Assembly: GCA_005889225.1 (NCBI GenBank)
Contig: VBEW01000017.1
Coordinates: forward strand, 1 to 40,805
Reading direction: 5' to 3'
Origin: Chloroflexota bacterium
Lineage (GTDB): Bacteria; Chloroflexota; Dormibacteria; CF-121
DNA length: 40,805 nucleotides
Shown piece by piece: positions 10,168 to 18,007 of the stretch (positions are counted from its first letter, which is position 1; each line of letters opens with the position of its first letter). A program made the position numbers and the translations under genes. Below the pieces are notes generated by a model. That model worked only from the letters and a program-made list of their open reading frames with translations. It searched no databases and was not told where the DNA came from.

Positions 10168-11127
10168 GTGGCCCTCGATGTCGCCACCGTCGTCATCCTC
10201 AGCCTCATCGGCGGCCTCTACGTGCTTGCCAACTTCGGCGAGCAGAACCCAACCGCCCGCATCATCACGCTGGTTGCCGGCGGCGGGCTCTCTGCGATCG
10301 CGCTGCTGGCGGGCCTGCTGGTAGCCGTGAACAACGTGGCCCAGTACGCCGTCGGCGCGGTGCGCCCCGAGCAGTTTCGGACCAATGAGCTGCTCGGCAT
10401 TCCCCTGACGATTGCGGGCGCCGCCGGCCTGCTCTACCTGTGGCCACCGATCCAGCGCGCCGTTGCGCGGGTGATCCCGGTGCGTCCCGGGTCGCCAGTC
10501 ATGTACCTGACCGTGGTGCTTGGACTGCTGTTGGTGGCCCAGCAAGTTGGGGCGCAGGTGCAGCCGGGCCCACCGCTGACAATCGGCGATCTTCTGGCAC
10601 AGGACGTCCCGTTGCTGGTCTTGTGCTTTGTCGGCGTCGGAATTTTCGTGCGTCGCTCACCGCGTCAGACGGTCGAGCGGCTCGGACTGCTTTCCCCACG
10701 CCAAAAGCGGTGGTGGCTGGTGGCCGTCCTCGGCATCGGGGTGTTCATCGCGGTGGCGTTCGCGATCGAGGCAGTCGCCAACGTCGTCTCCCCGAGTCAG
10801 CAAAAGCAGGTCACCGACGTGACGACCGCCCTGTTCAGCCACTTCAACAATCCCGCCGCCATCATCTTCCTCGGGGTACTGGCGGCCGTCGTCGAAGAAA
10901 CCCTCTTTCGCGGCGCCCTGCTGCCGCGGTTTGGCATCGTGATCAGTTCCATTCTGTTCGCGGCGCTCCACACGCAGTACGCCGTGAGCTTTGCCACCCT
11001 GGAGGTCTTTACGCTCGGGCTGGGGCTGGGATGGTTGCGCGTGCGCGCCGGCAGCATCCTTCCCGGCATGGTGACCCATGCCGGCTACGACATTGCTGTG
11101 GGGTTCCTCTCGCTCATCGCGAAATAG
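10168..11127 (+). CDS. CPBP-family intramembrane metalloprotease
   Basis: The 319-residue, highly hydrophobic protein carries the CPBP (CAAX protease and bacteriocin-processing, Abi) motifs in its C-terminal half: VVEETLFRGALLPRFG (EExxxR), ILFAALHTQYA (FxxxH) and MVTHAGYD (third motif). About eight to ten membrane segments are visible. The N-terminal half (about 1-120) has extra helices without a recognisable family. Members cleave prenylated or signal-like peptides or act in bacteriocin self-immunity; the substrate here is unknown. The GTG start at 10168 is 23 bp after the slipin stop, so it probably ends the nfeD-slipin operon. The start is uncertain because no clear ribosome-binding site precedes it. 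Confidence 0.85.
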   Translation: MALDVATVVILSLIGGLYVLANFGEQNPTARIITLVAGGGLSAIALLAGLLVAVNNVAQYAVGAVRPEQFRTNELLGIPLTIAGAAGLLYLWPPIQRAVARVIPVRPGSPVMYLTVVLGLLLVAQQVGAQVQPGPPLTIGDLLAQDVPLLVLCFVGVGIFVRRSPRQTVERLGLLSPRQKRWWLVAVLGIGVFIAVAFAIEAVANVVSPSQQKQVTDVTTALFSHFNNPAAIIFLGVLAAVVEETLFRGALLPRFGIVISSILFAALHTQYAVSFATLEVFTLGLGLGWLRVRAGSILPGMVTHAGYDIAVGFLSLIAK

Positions 11128-11155
11128 ACAAACGTGCGTTTGCGATGGGCCACCG

Positions 11156-11161
11156 TATAAT
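11156..11161 (+). promoter_or_regulatory. -10 box for parAB
   Basis: A TATAAT lies in the 69-bp gap between the CPBP gene and parA. It predicts a start near 11168 and a leader of about 29 bases. No -35 hexamer is obvious at the right distance. Confidence 0.5.
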
Positions 11162-11196
11162 CCCGGCAGAAGCCGTCCTGCGTTCCAGCCAGCAAA

Positions 11197-11955
11197 TTGC
11201 CAAGAGTCTACGCAGTCGTCAACCAGAAGGGCGGAGTCGGGAAGACTACCACCGCCATCAACGTGGCGGCCAACCTTCCGGAGCTCGGCTTGAGCGGGCT
11301 CATCGTGGATATGGACCCGCAGGGCAACACCACCAGCGGTCTCGGCATCGTCCGAAGCGAGCTCAGCCATAGCATCTACAACGTCATCATCGACGCCGAG
11401 GACATCAACGACGTGATCCGTCCGACAGCCGTCCCCGGCCTCGACATCCTGCCCTCGCATCGATCTCTGGCCGGCGCGGAGATCGAGCTCATCAGCTTGC
11501 CCCGCCGGGAACGGCGGCTGCTCTACGCGCTCGAGTCGCTGCGCGTTGCCTATGACTACATCATCATCGACTGTCCTCCATCGCTGGGCCTGCTCACCGT
11601 GAACTGCCTGGTGGCTGCGGAGTACATGCTGATTCCCATCCAGTGTGAGTACTACGCATTGGAAGGGCTCGGGGCCCTCACGCATACCAGCCAGTTGATC
11701 CAGCGGGACCTGAACCCCCGCTTGAAGATCGGGGGCATCGTGCTGACCCTTTTCGACCCCCGCACCACCCTGGCGCTGCAGGTTGCCCAGCAGGTGCGGG
11801 CCCAGTATCCGGAGAAAACCTTTCGCACGGTCATCCCGCGCAACGTGCGTCTCAGCGAGGCGCCCAGTCACGGGATGCCGATCACCCAGTACGACCCGAC
11901 GTCGCGCGGCGCCGTCGCCTACCAGGAACTCACCAAGGAGTTGATCGCCAGATGA
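11197..11955 (+). CDS. parA: Chromosome-partitioning ATPase ParA (Soj)
   Basis: ParA forms ATP-dependent gradients on the nucleoid that pull ParB-parS complexes apart. The 252-residue protein has the deviant Walker A motif KGGVGKTT (11-18), the A' motif DMDPQGN (about 40-46) and Walker B IIIDCPPSLGLLT (about 122-134). It ends with the Soj-like VRLSEAPSHGMPITQYDP block. It lacks the N-terminal helix-turn-helix of plasmid type Ia ParA, so it is the chromosomal type. Translation must start at TTG 11197: an in-frame stop lies at 11158 and no other start codon lies between. The gene overlaps parB by ATGA. Location about 6 kb from dnaA agrees with the origin-proximal position of most chromosomal parAB loci. 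Confidence 0.95.
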   Translation: MPRVYAVVNQKGGVGKTTTAINVAANLPELGLSGLIVDMDPQGNTTSGLGIVRSELSHSIYNVIIDAEDINDVIRPTAVPGLDILPSHRSLAGAEIELISLPRRERRLLYALESLRVAYDYIIIDCPPSLGLLTVNCLVAAEYMLIPIQCEYYALEGLGALTHTSQLIQRDLNPRLKIGGIVLTLFDPRTTLALQVAQQVRAQYPEKTFRTVIPRNVRLSEAPSHGMPITQYDPTSRGAVAYQELTKELIAR

Positions 11956-12836
11956 ATAAACGGCGCGGACTGGGTCGGGGCCTCGAGGCCCTGATCCCTT
12001 CGGGGGAGTACGTCGAGGAGCTGAGCTCTGACAACCGCGCGCGGCGCCGCTTCGCGTTGCAGGTCGCCATTACCGATATCCGGCCCAATCCGGAGCAGCC
12101 GCGCCGCGGCTTCGAGCCAGGGTCGCTACAGGAGCTGGCCGACTCCATCCGGATGCACGGTATCCTGCAACCGCTGCTGGTCCGGGAGGGTCTCGCCGGA
12201 TACGAGTTGATCGCCGGCGAACGCCGACTTCGGGCGGCCGAGATCGCGGGCCTGACCGAGGTCCCGGTCATCGTCCATCCAGGAAGCGGCGGCCGCCTCG
12301 AAGAGCGCCTGGAGCTGGCCCTGGTCGAGAATCTCCAGCGGACGGACCTCAACCCGATGGAAGAGGCGCGCGCCATGCAACGGCTGCTCCGCGACTTCGG
12401 GTTGACCCAGGAGGCCCTGGCCGAACGGCTGGGAAAGAACCCGGTGACCATCGCGCAACGGGTGCGCCTGCTCGGACTGCCCGAGCCCGCCATCAAAGCC
12501 ATCGAGACCGGAGCCATCACAGCCGGGCACGGCGTGGCGCTACTTGGTATTCCGTCGGTCTCGGAGCAACTTATCGGCCTGGAGCGAATTATTCGAGAGC
12601 ACTGGAACGTGCGGCAGACCGAGGCCTGGATCCGGTCGCGCGCCACCGCGATGGGCAGCCGAACACTTCGTCACCGGTCGGCCTCAGACCCCGAAACCCG
12701 CGCGCTTGAGGCTGAGTTCCGCCAGGCACTCGGCACCAAGGTGGTGCTCACCCGGCTACGGAACGGTGGACGATTGACTATCGAGTTCTACAGTGACGAG
12801 GAGCTCGAAGCAATCAGGCGCCGCGTGATTCGCTAG
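11952..12836 (+). CDS. parB: Chromosome-partitioning protein ParB (Spo0J/Noc family)
   Basis: ParB is the CTP-dependent clamp that loads at parS and spreads over nearby DNA. The 294-residue product begins with RRGLGRGLEALIPSGE, the N-terminal ParA-interacting motif. The CTP-binding N-domain follows with IRPNPEQPRRGF, LADSIRMHGILQPLLV and the GERRLRAA motif (about residues 91-98), then an HTH domain (TQEALAERLGKNPVTIAQRVRLL) and a C-terminal dimerisation segment. The ATG start overlaps the parA stop. I could not find a convincing parS site in the window. Noc is an alternative name, but coupling to parA favours ParB. Confidence 0.94.
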   Translation: MNKRRGLGRGLEALIPSGEYVEELSSDNRARRRFALQVAITDIRPNPEQPRRGFEPGSLQELADSIRMHGILQPLLVREGLAGYELIAGERRLRAAEIAGLTEVPVIVHPGSGGRLEERLELALVENLQRTDLNPMEEARAMQRLLRDFGLTQEALAERLGKNPVTIAQRVRLLGLPEPAIKAIETGAITAGHGVALLGIPSVSEQLIGLERIIREHWNVRQTEAWIRSRATAMGSRTLRHRSASDPETRALEAEFRQALGTKVVLTRLRNGGRLTIEFYSDEELEAIRRRVIR

Positions 12837-12866
12837 CGCGGAGCTAGCACGTGTAACGGTTCGGGT

Positions 12867-13316
12867 TTACTCCCGGATCCAGCGATCCGCGGTGCGCTCG
12901 TACTCGTGCAGCTCATCCGGGCTGAAAAAGAGGGCCATTTCGGTTTCGGCGCGCGCTGCCGAGTCCGACCCGTGGATCAGGTTCATCCCGAGGTCGAGCG
13001 CGAGGTCACCGCGGATCGTTCCAGGGGCGGCCTTCAGGGGGTCTGTGCTCCCCATGACGCTGCGCACCACCGTCACGGCCTCCCGCCCTTCCCAGATCAT
13101 CGCGACTACCGGGCCCGAGGTAATGAAGGCAATCAGTCCGTCGTAGAACGGTTTGCCCTGGTGTTCGGCGTAGTGGCGGACGGCGAGCTCCCGGGAGATT
13201 CGCATCATTTTCATGGCGACCAGCTTGAGTCCGCGCCGTTCGAGCCGAGCCAGGATGGGGCCGATCAACCCGCGCTGCACGCCGTCCGGCTTGACCAGAA
13301 CCAACGTCCGCTGCAT
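12867..13316 (-). CDS. ndk: Nucleoside diphosphate kinase
   Basis: Ndk moves the terminal phosphate from ATP to other nucleoside diphosphates through a phosphohistidine. The 149-residue chain is full length, with [16 protein letters not shown] at the N-terminus, the Kpn loop region, [21 protein letters not shown] and the active-site NLIHGSDS with H115. The ATG at 13316 lies five bases after the lepB stop, so it is the last gene of an M16 peptidase-lepB-ndk run. It converges on parB across a 30-bp gap. Confidence 0.96.
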   Translation of the reverse strand: MQRTLVLVKPDGVQRGLIGPILARLERRGLKLVAMKMMRISRELAVRHYAEHQGKPFYDGLIAFITSGPVVAMIWEGREAVTVVRSVMGSTDPLKAAPGTIRGDLALDLGMNLIHGSDSAARAETEMALFFSPDELHEYERTADRWIRE

Positions 13317-13321
13317 GCGGC

Positions 13322-13921
13322 CTAGGGACCGGAGGCGAAGGTCGGCTTGGCGCCGAGGAAGCCAACGTCGCCCAGCGGCCAGATCCGGATCTCAGCCTTT
13401 CCGAGAATTGAATCGAGTGTGATCGGACCGAAGGTTCTCGAATCGCTGGAGTGGTTGCGATTGTCGCCCATGACGAAGTATTCATCAGGCGGGATCAGTT
13501 GATCCTGGCCGGATGGCGGCCAGTTGTTGTTATAGGTCCACGCTTCCGGCAGATATGGCTCGTGCAGCACCTGGCCGTTGATGTACACCACGCTCTTTGC
13601 GATCCGGATTCGCTCGCCGGGCAGCGCGATCACGCGTTTGATGAAGTCGCGGCTTGCTTCATCGGGTGGCTTGAACACGATGATGTCGCCCCGTTGCGGT
13701 GGATGAAGTTTGTAGGAAATTTTTGAGGCGACCAGCAGATCATTGTCATGCAACGTCGAGTACATGCTCGAGCCGAGGACGTGCACGGTCTGCACCGCGT
13801 ACTGAATGACGACGTAAAGAACGAGCGCAAGGAACACGATCTCGAGCGTGTCCCTGAGGAAAGACTTCTGGCGCTGGGATTGCGCCGGCGCCGGCGGTTG
13901 CGCCATTTGCGACTGCGCCAT
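13322..13921 (-). CDS. lepB: Signal peptidase I
   Basis: This type I signal peptidase removes Sec and Tat signal peptides at the outer face of the membrane. The 199-residue protein has a Gln/Pro-rich cytosolic head (1-20), one membrane anchor (about 24-46), box [16 protein letters not shown] with catalytic S52, box C RGDIIVFK, box [14 protein letters not shown] with general-base K95, and box [12 protein letters not shown]. Box B usually reads SMxPTL; here the Pro is replaced by Ser. The ATG at 13921 directly follows AAAGG with poor spacing, so the second ATG five codons downstream is also possible. It stands between an M16 peptidase gene and ndk. Confidence 0.94.
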   Translation of the reverse strand: MAQSQMAQPPAPAQSQRQKSFLRDTLEIVFLALVLYVVIQYAVQTVHVLGSSMYSTLHDNDLLVASKISYKLHPPQRGDIIVFKPPDEASRDFIKRVIALPGERIRIAKSVVYINGQVLHEPYLPEAWTYNNNWPPSGQDQLIPPDEYFVMGDNRNHSSDSRTFGPITLDSILGKAEIRIWPLGDVGFLGAKPTFASGP

Positions 13922-13954
13922 CCTTTAGCTGTTCAACTTCATCCGGGGCGATTC

Positions 13955-13960
13955 ATTGTA
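13955..13960 (-). promoter_or_regulatory. -10 box for lepB-ndk
   Basis: TACAAT on the minus strand lies in the 68-bp gap between the M16 peptidase stop and lepB, predicting a leader of about 27 bases. The -35 region is not recognisable. Confidence 0.4.
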
Positions 13961-13989
13961 AACCGGAAGTCGAGAGAGCTTGCCGCCGC

Positions 13990-15270
13990 TCAGCCGATCT
14001 GCTTGAGGAACGGGGCCTCACTGCGGAAGGGACCGATGACGGCCAGCTGCAGAGCCTGGCTGAACAACTCCCGGGCAATCCGTCTCACGTCGTCGGCGGT
14101 GACGGCGTCGATCTCCGCCACGGTCTCGTCGACATCCTGGATCTTCCCCGTGAGCGCCTCCTGACCGCCGTACCACGTCGCCACCGAGTTGGTGCTCTCC
14201 ATCTGCAGCAGCAGCCGTCCCTTGTAGAACTCCTTGGCTTTCGTTAGCTCGGCGGCGTCGACGGGCTCGTCACAGAGGCGGCGCAACTGCCCGACGATGG
14301 CGCCGACTGCCCGCGCCGCTTGGCGCGGCTCCGTTCCGGCGTAGACCCCGAGCACCCCCGTGTCGTACATCTTGTTGACAAAGGAATGGACGTCGTAGGC
14401 CAGGCCGAGCTTCTCCCTCACCTCAAGGAACAAGCGCGAGCTCATCCCCTCGCCCAGCACGCAGTTCAGGATGTCGATGACGTGGCGGTCTTTGTCCATG
14501 TACGAGGGGGCGTGCACCCCGAGACAGACGTGCGCCTGTTCCGTCTTCTTCGACTTCAACAGAACGCCGGGTCGTTGTCCATTACCGATCGAGGGCAGGA
14601 ATGATGGTGGCGCGGCGCCGTTGCCGCGTGGCTTGAGGTAGGGCTCGATCAGCCCGATCGCCTCGTCATGGGTGACGGGTCCCGCGATCGTCACCACCAG
14701 GTTGCGTAGCAGGTAATGCTCCTCCAGATAGCGCAGCAGGTCGTCGCGCGTGAGGGCCCGGACGGAGGCTTCGGTCCCCCCCACGTCCCGCCCAAGCGGA
14801 TGGTTCGGCCAGCTGATCTGTTCGAACAGGCTGTGCACGTACTCCTGAGGCGAATCCTGGTACATCCGCAGTTCCTCGAGCACGACGAGACGCTCCTTTT
14901 CGAGCTCGCCCGGGTCGAGCAGCGGCTGGAAGAGCATGTCGCCCAGCACATCGATAGCCAGTTTTGCCTTCGTCTTGGGCACCCGGGCCCAGTACATGGT
15001 CAGCTCCTTGTCCGTCGCGGCGTTCAGGACGCCACCGACGCCCTCGATGGCCTCGGCGATCTGCTTGGCCCCGCCATAGCGGGCCGATCCCTTGAAGAAC
15101 ATGTGTTCGAGGAAGTGGCTGATTCCCGCTTCCTGGTCGGACTCATACCGCGATCCGACCTTGAACATGATCGCCATGGTGATCGACGGCCGGTCGGCCA
15201 GCTCCGTGGAAACCACCCGCGCCCCGGTCGCCAGCGTGTCGAGACGATAGTTAGGAGGGGACTGGGGCAC
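13990..15270 (-). CDS. M16-family zinc peptidase (processing peptidase-like)
   Basis: The 426-residue protein is an M16B metallopeptidase of the mitochondrial-processing-peptidase/PqqF-like class. The inverted zinc motif HFLEHMFFKGS (HxxEH) lies about 50 residues in, and VVLEELRMYQDSPQEYVH supplies the downstream glutamate. LMEVREKLGLAYDV-like residues (FLEVREKLGLAYDVHSF) and the C-terminal non-catalytic half with YYGGQEAL-type sequence (WYGGQEALTG) follow. The start was set at GTG 15270 because a TATACT lies exactly six bases upstream and the family N-terminus (NYRLDTLATGARVV) begins there; an upstream in-frame extension lacks homology and would cross the promoter. In many bacteria an M16 gene near lepB or polynucleotide phosphorylase is processed for unknown targets. 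Confidence 0.92.
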   Translation of the reverse strand: MPQSPPNYRLDTLATGARVVSTELADRPSITMAIMFKVGSRYESDQEAGISHFLEHMFFKGSARYGGAKQIAEAIEGVGGVLNAATDKELTMYWARVPKTKAKLAIDVLGDMLFQPLLDPGELEKERLVVLEELRMYQDSPQEYVHSLFEQISWPNHPLGRDVGGTEASVRALTRDDLLRYLEEHYLLRNLVVTIAGPVTHDEAIGLIEPYLKPRGNGAAPPSFLPSIGNGQRPGVLLKSKKTEQAHVCLGVHAPSYMDKDRHVIDILNCVLGEGMSSRLFLEVREKLGLAYDVHSFVNKMYDTGVLGVYAGTEPRQAARAVGAIVGQLRRLCDEPVDAAELTKAKEFYKGRLLLQMESTNSVATWYGGQEALTGKIQDVDETVAEIDAVTADDVRRIARELFSQALQLAVIGPFRSEAPFLKQIG

Positions 15271-15276
15271 GAGCTG

Positions 15277-15282
15277 AGTATA
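15277..15282 (-). promoter_or_regulatory. -10 box for M16 peptidase
   Basis: TATACT on the minus strand is followed by six bases and GTG at 15270. This is the leaderless spacing and helps to fix the start of the peptidase gene. Confidence 0.5.
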
Positions 15283-15354
15283 TCGTAGGGGTGCCGACGC
15301 CCTGGCAGATTTCGATCCCGGTCGCGCCGTATTTATGAGCGGGACGATATCCAG

Positions 15355-15360
15355 TAAAGT
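15355..15360 (+). promoter_or_regulatory. -10 box for the small unknown gene
   Basis: TAAAGT is followed by six bases and GTG at 15367, again the leaderless spacing. It is the chief reason to accept the small gene downstream as real. Confidence 0.4.
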
Positions 15361-15366
15361 GTTAGT

Positions 15367-15708
15367 GTGACGGAGCATTCGGAATTCATGCAAAGCCTGG
15401 AGCGGCTTATCGTCCGGGTCGAAGCCTGGAGCTACGCCGACACGGACGCTGGTGCCGGCCAGTCGAGAGAGCTGGCCAGAGCGCTGAAGTCATTGGCCTC
15501 GATCGCGCCGACGCCGGCGCTCCGCGCGGGGGTTCGCCACGCCCAGGACGCGCTCGACGATGGGTTGTCGGCCGAGGTCGTGGCTGCCGCCCTCTACCGG
15601 CTGCGCGCCGAGTGGGAGGCCGGCAGGCCTCAGGCGTCTTTGCCGCCCTCGCCTGGGCGCCGCTCACCAAAACGCGGGCGATCGCCGAACCGCGGACGGT
15701 CGCCGTAG
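15367..15708 (+). CDS. Small protein of unknown function, antisense tail overlap with jag
   Basis: I do not recognise the 113-residue product. Residues 1-85 look helical and amphipathic (ESLERL-type heptads, RELARALKSLASIA, AEVVAAALYRLRAEWEAG), and residues 94-113 are a basic Ser-Pro-Arg tail with three RGRSP-like repeats. The last 79 bp (15630-15708) overlap the 3' end of jag on the other strand, where jag encodes its own Arg-rich repeats, so the tail may be shaped by the jag sequence. Support for a real gene comes from TAAAGT-N6-GTG in front of it and from occupying an otherwise empty gap between two minus-strand genes. It has no membrane segment or signal peptide. Confidence 0.5.
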   Translation: MTEHSEFMQSLERLIVRVEAWSYADTDAGAGQSRELARALKSLASIAPTPALRAGVRHAQDALDDGLSAEVVAAALYRLRAEWEAGRPQASLPPSPGRRSPKRGRSPNRGRSP

Positions 15709-16403
15709 CGTGGTCGATCCCCGTAACCGGTTCCCTGACGCGACAGCGGGGGTGATGGTGCGGGCGTGGGGCGCTCGGCCGGGCGTCGGGCCGCCGTAAC
15801 CCCGTCGGGCAGGATCGCCACCCGGCGATTCGGCTCTTCGCCCTGGCTCTCGGTGCGGATGCCTGGCTCTTTCTCCAGGGTGATGTGGACGATGCGCCGC
15901 TCATACGACTGCATGGGATCCATCATCACCCGCTCGCCGGTTCGGCGAACCCGCTCCGCCAGCCGAAGCGCCATCTCCTTAACGGTTTCCTCGCGCCGAT
16001 TGCGATAGTGCTCGACATCGACGACCAGGCGCCGGCGGTCGGCGCGGCCCTCGTTGAGGATCAGGTTGACCACGGTCTGAAAGGCGCGGAGGGTCTCGCC
16101 CCGCCAGCCGATCAGGAGTCCGAGGTTATCGCCTGCGACATCGATCATCACCGGATCCTCAGCCTGCCGGATGAAGACCTGAGCTGAGATGCCCATCTTG
16201 TAGAGCAGCTCTGCCACGACCTGGCGCGCCCGCACGGCATAGGTCTCGCGCACCGTCACCCGGACCCGGGCCGCCTGCGGAGTTTCGTCGATCACCTCGA
16301 TCTCGACGTTCTCGCGTGCTTCCTCCAGGTCTTCCAGTGCCTTCTCGACGGCTTCGTCGACGGTTGTGCCGGTGGTCTCCACGCTGTCGCTGCTCGTGCT
16401 CAT
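15630..16403 (-). CDS. jag: Jag/KhpB RNA-binding protein (KH and R3H domains)
   Basis: Jag (KhpB, EloR) is a cytosolic RNA-binding protein that affects cell elongation in Gram-positives. Of the 257 residues, about 8-60 form the Jag-N type domain (TVDEAVEKALEDL). A KH domain follows with GLLIGWRGETLRAFQTVVN (about 112-130; the common GxxG lysine is Trp here). The R3H domain is RREETVKEMALRLAERV then MQSYERRIVHITL and GEEPNRRVAIL (about 150-215). The last 40 residues are a disordered tail with three [Y/F]GDRPR repeats and a GERRPGEGG end. The ATG overlaps the yidC stop by ATGA. The tail is overlapped antisense by the small unknown gene. Confidence 0.92.
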   Translation of the reverse strand: MSTSSDSVETTGTTVDEAVEKALEDLEEARENVEIEVIDETPQAARVRVTVRETYAVRARQVVAELLYKMGISAQVFIRQAEDPVMIDVAGDNLGLLIGWRGETLRAFQTVVNLILNEGRADRRRLVVDVEHYRNRREETVKEMALRLAERVRRTGERVMMDPMQSYERRIVHITLEKEPGIRTESQGEEPNRRVAILPDGVTAARRPAERPTPAPSPPLSRQGTGYGDRPRYGDRPRFGDRPRFGERRPGEGGKDA

Positions 16404-17194
16404 GCGGCTTTCCCCCTACCAAGGCGCGGCGGGGAGAGTGACCCCCAGCCGGTAATGAAGTACTGCTGACCGATGCTGAAGAGGTTGCTGACCACCCAGT
16501 AGAGCGCCAGGGCGGCGGCGAATTGCAGCGAGATGAACCCGATAAACACCGGCAGGATCAGCGTCATGTTTTGCGTCATCGCCGCCTGGGTCGCGTCCTG
16601 GCTTGCCATGCCACCCGGCGGCGTCATCATCTTCGTCTGCACGAAGGTCGTCAAGCCGGCGAGGAGCGGCAGCACGATCGCGAGTGGGACGAACTGCCCG
16701 GCCTGCAGCGCGGTGTGATCGAGCGATATGCCGAGGAACTTGAAGTCGTGAATGGGCAGGGTCTGATGCGCGTCCCGGATCACGTAAAAGAGCGCGATCA
16801 GGATGGGGGACTGGATCAGCGCGGGAAGGCAGCCGCTCATCTGCGCCAGCGGGTTGATGTTGTGCTCTTTGTAGAGCGCCATCGTCTCCTGGTTGAGGCG
16901 CTGCGGGTCCTTCTTGTACTTCTTGCGGATCGCCGCGAGCTGGGGTGCGATCCGGCGCTGCTCAGCCTGCACCCGGCGTGAGGTCGTCAGCTGGTACTGG
17001 AAGATCGGCGAGATGACGAGCTTGATGAGGATCGTCAGGAGCACGATGGCGATCCCGAACGGCCCGATCGATTCCGCCAGCGCATTCCCGCTCAGGAAAC
17101 CCAGGATCGCCTTGAGCACGGCATGGATCGGCACCCCGATCACGGTCCACCACAGTAACCAGATCGGGTGCCAGAGTTGACCGATGCTATTCAT
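16400..17194 (-). CDS. yidC: Membrane protein insertase YidC
   Basis: YidC inserts and folds membrane proteins alone or with SecYEG. The 264-residue product is the short form without the large periplasmic domain of Gram-negatives. It has a first hydrophobic segment (about 10-35) without a lipobox. The 60KD_IMP core follows with [19 protein letters not shown], the cytoplasmic hairpin [28 protein letters not shown] (split here only in description), then [19 protein letters not shown] and the final [18 protein letters not shown]. The ATG overlaps the yidD stop, and the stop overlaps the jag start, both as ATGA. Confidence 0.95.
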   Translation of the reverse strand: MNSIGQLWHPIWLLWWTVIGVPIHAVLKAILGFLSGNALAESIGPFGIAIVLLTILIKLVISPIFQYQLTTSRRVQAEQRRIAPQLAAIRKKYKKDPQRLNQETMALYKEHNINPLAQMSGCLPALIQSPILIALFYVIRDAHQTLPIHDFKFLGISLDHTALQAGQFVPLAIVLPLLAGLTTFVQTKMMTPPGGMASQDATQAAMTQNMTLILPVFIGFISLQFAAALALYWVVSNLFSIGQQYFITGWGSLSPPRLGRGKAA

Positions 17195-17406
17195 GGCACC
17201 GGGTCCCAGCCGCCCGCGTGAAACGGGTGGCAGCGCCCGATCCGCCTAAGCGCCATGCCCCAGCCGCGCCACCAACCGTAGCGGGCGATCGCCTCATACC
17301 CGTATTGGGAGCAGGTGGGTGTGAAGCGGCAGCCGGACACCAGGCCGAAGATCGGGCCGAGCGTTACCCGGTAGACCCGGATCAGCGCAAGCGATGCCGC
17401 CGTCAT
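17191..17406 (-). CDS. yidD: Membrane protein insertion efficiency factor YidD
   Basis: YidD is a small membrane-associated helper of YidC-dependent insertion. The 71-residue sequence has the family core [13 protein letters not shown], then the [19 protein letters not shown] cysteine motif and [18 protein letters not shown]. The ATG at 17406 overlaps the rnpA stop as ATGA and was preferred over an in-frame start seven codons upstream inside rnpA. Gene order rpmH-rnpA-yidD-yidC-jag is conserved across bacteria. Confidence 0.95.
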   Translation of the reverse strand: MTAASLALIRVYRVTLGPIFGLVSGCRFTPTCSQYGYEAIARYGWWRGWGMALRRIGRCHPFHAGGWDPVP

Positions 17407-17741
17407 TGCCCCCAGCTCTTCGCCCACAACATTTCTATCTCCTGCCGCAGCCGCGCGAATTCGGCATCGCCGGCGCGCGCCCGTGCCACGATTACAACGT
17501 CGCGGCCGCCCGTTGCCCGTGTCACCAGGGGCCGGACCAGCTCGCGCAACCGCCGCTTGATTCTATTCCGGACGACGGCGTTGCCAAGCTTCCGGCTGAC
17601 GGCCAGGCCGACCCGCGGCCGGCCAAGCTCATTATCGCTTACGAAGACGGCCAGGTACTCGGAAGCCGCTCGCCGGCCGGATCGCAGCGTCCGATCGAAG
17701 TCGGCCGAGCGCAACAGCCGTTCGGGCCGCTTTAACGCCAC
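17403..17741 (-). CDS. rnpA: Ribonuclease P protein component
   Basis: RnpA is the protein cofactor that helps RNase P RNA bind precursor tRNA. The 112-residue basic protein has the N-terminal [18 protein letters not shown], the central [17 protein letters not shown] and the RNR signature [11 protein letters not shown] (about 64-75). The start is GTG 17741, 12 bp after the rpmH stop. It overlaps yidD by four bases. Confidence 0.95.
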   Translation of the reverse strand: MALKRPERLLRSADFDRTLRSGRRAASEYLAVFVSDNELGRPRVGLAVSRKLGNAVVRNRIKRRLRELVRPLVTRATGGRDVVIVARARAGDAEFARLRQEIEMLWAKSWGQ

Positions 17742-17753
17742 GAAAGCGCGAGG

Positions 17754-17909
17754 CTACCGGGCGCGCCGGCTGGCGGTCGGCGTGAGCCGACGACGCCCCT
17801 TTCGGCGGCGGGCCTTGATGACCTTGACGCCGCCGGGGCTCGACATGCGGGCACGGAATCCGTGGACCTTGACCCGCTGGCGCTTCTTCGGTTGGTGGGT
17901 GCGCTTCAT
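17754..17909 (-). CDS. rpmH: 50S ribosomal protein L34
   Basis: This is a short gene for a 51-residue, very basic protein. Reading from the ATG at 17909 gives [18 protein letters not shown], then [20 protein letters not shown] and [13 protein letters not shown], ending at TAG 17754-17756. The KRT-QPK, HGFRARM and R-KGR-LT blocks are the L34 signature. It is the first gene of the rnpA-yidD-yidC-jag operon and is divergent from dnaA across the presumed origin. Confidence 0.96.
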   Translation of the reverse strand: MKRTHQPKKRQRVKVHGFRARMSSPGGVKVIKARRRKGRRRLTPTASRRAR

Positions 17910-17960
17910 GACAGTGGCTGGTTCCGGGCGCTAACGATAGCATGGCGACACCGCGGCGCC

Positions 17961-17990
17961 ATCGTACGGAATTTCGTATTGCGCGACCAA
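17961..17990 (-). promoter_or_regulatory. Candidate rpmH operon promoter
   Basis: On the minus strand TTGGTC (17990-17985) and TACGAT (17966-17961) are separated by 18 bp. This predicts a start near 17954 and a 45-base leader to rpmH. The -35 abuts the -35 of the plus-strand dnaA promoter candidate. Confidence 0.4.
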
Positions 17991-18007
17991 AAGGCATTTG
18001 CTATTAT
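17979..18007 (+). promoter_or_regulatory. Candidate dnaA promoter
   Basis: TTGCGC (17979-17984) and TATTAT (18002-18007) are 17 bp apart. The transcript would start near 18014 and cross both DnaA boxes in a leader of about 210 bases before dnaA, which fits autoregulation by DnaA. Confidence 0.45.

Noticed and set aside
12832-12848. GCTAGC-GCGGA-GCTAGC hairpin between parB and ndk as a terminator
   Set aside because: The stem is six pairs, each arm is itself a palindrome, part lies in the parB stop, and no T-run follows on either strand.
12843-12858. CACGTG-centred 16-mer after parB as a parS site
   Set aside because: It matches the TGTTTCACGTGAAACA consensus at only 10 of 16 positions and only in the right half. 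Another CACGTG near 39402 matches 11 of 16 but is far away in a decayed region. Neither is convincing.
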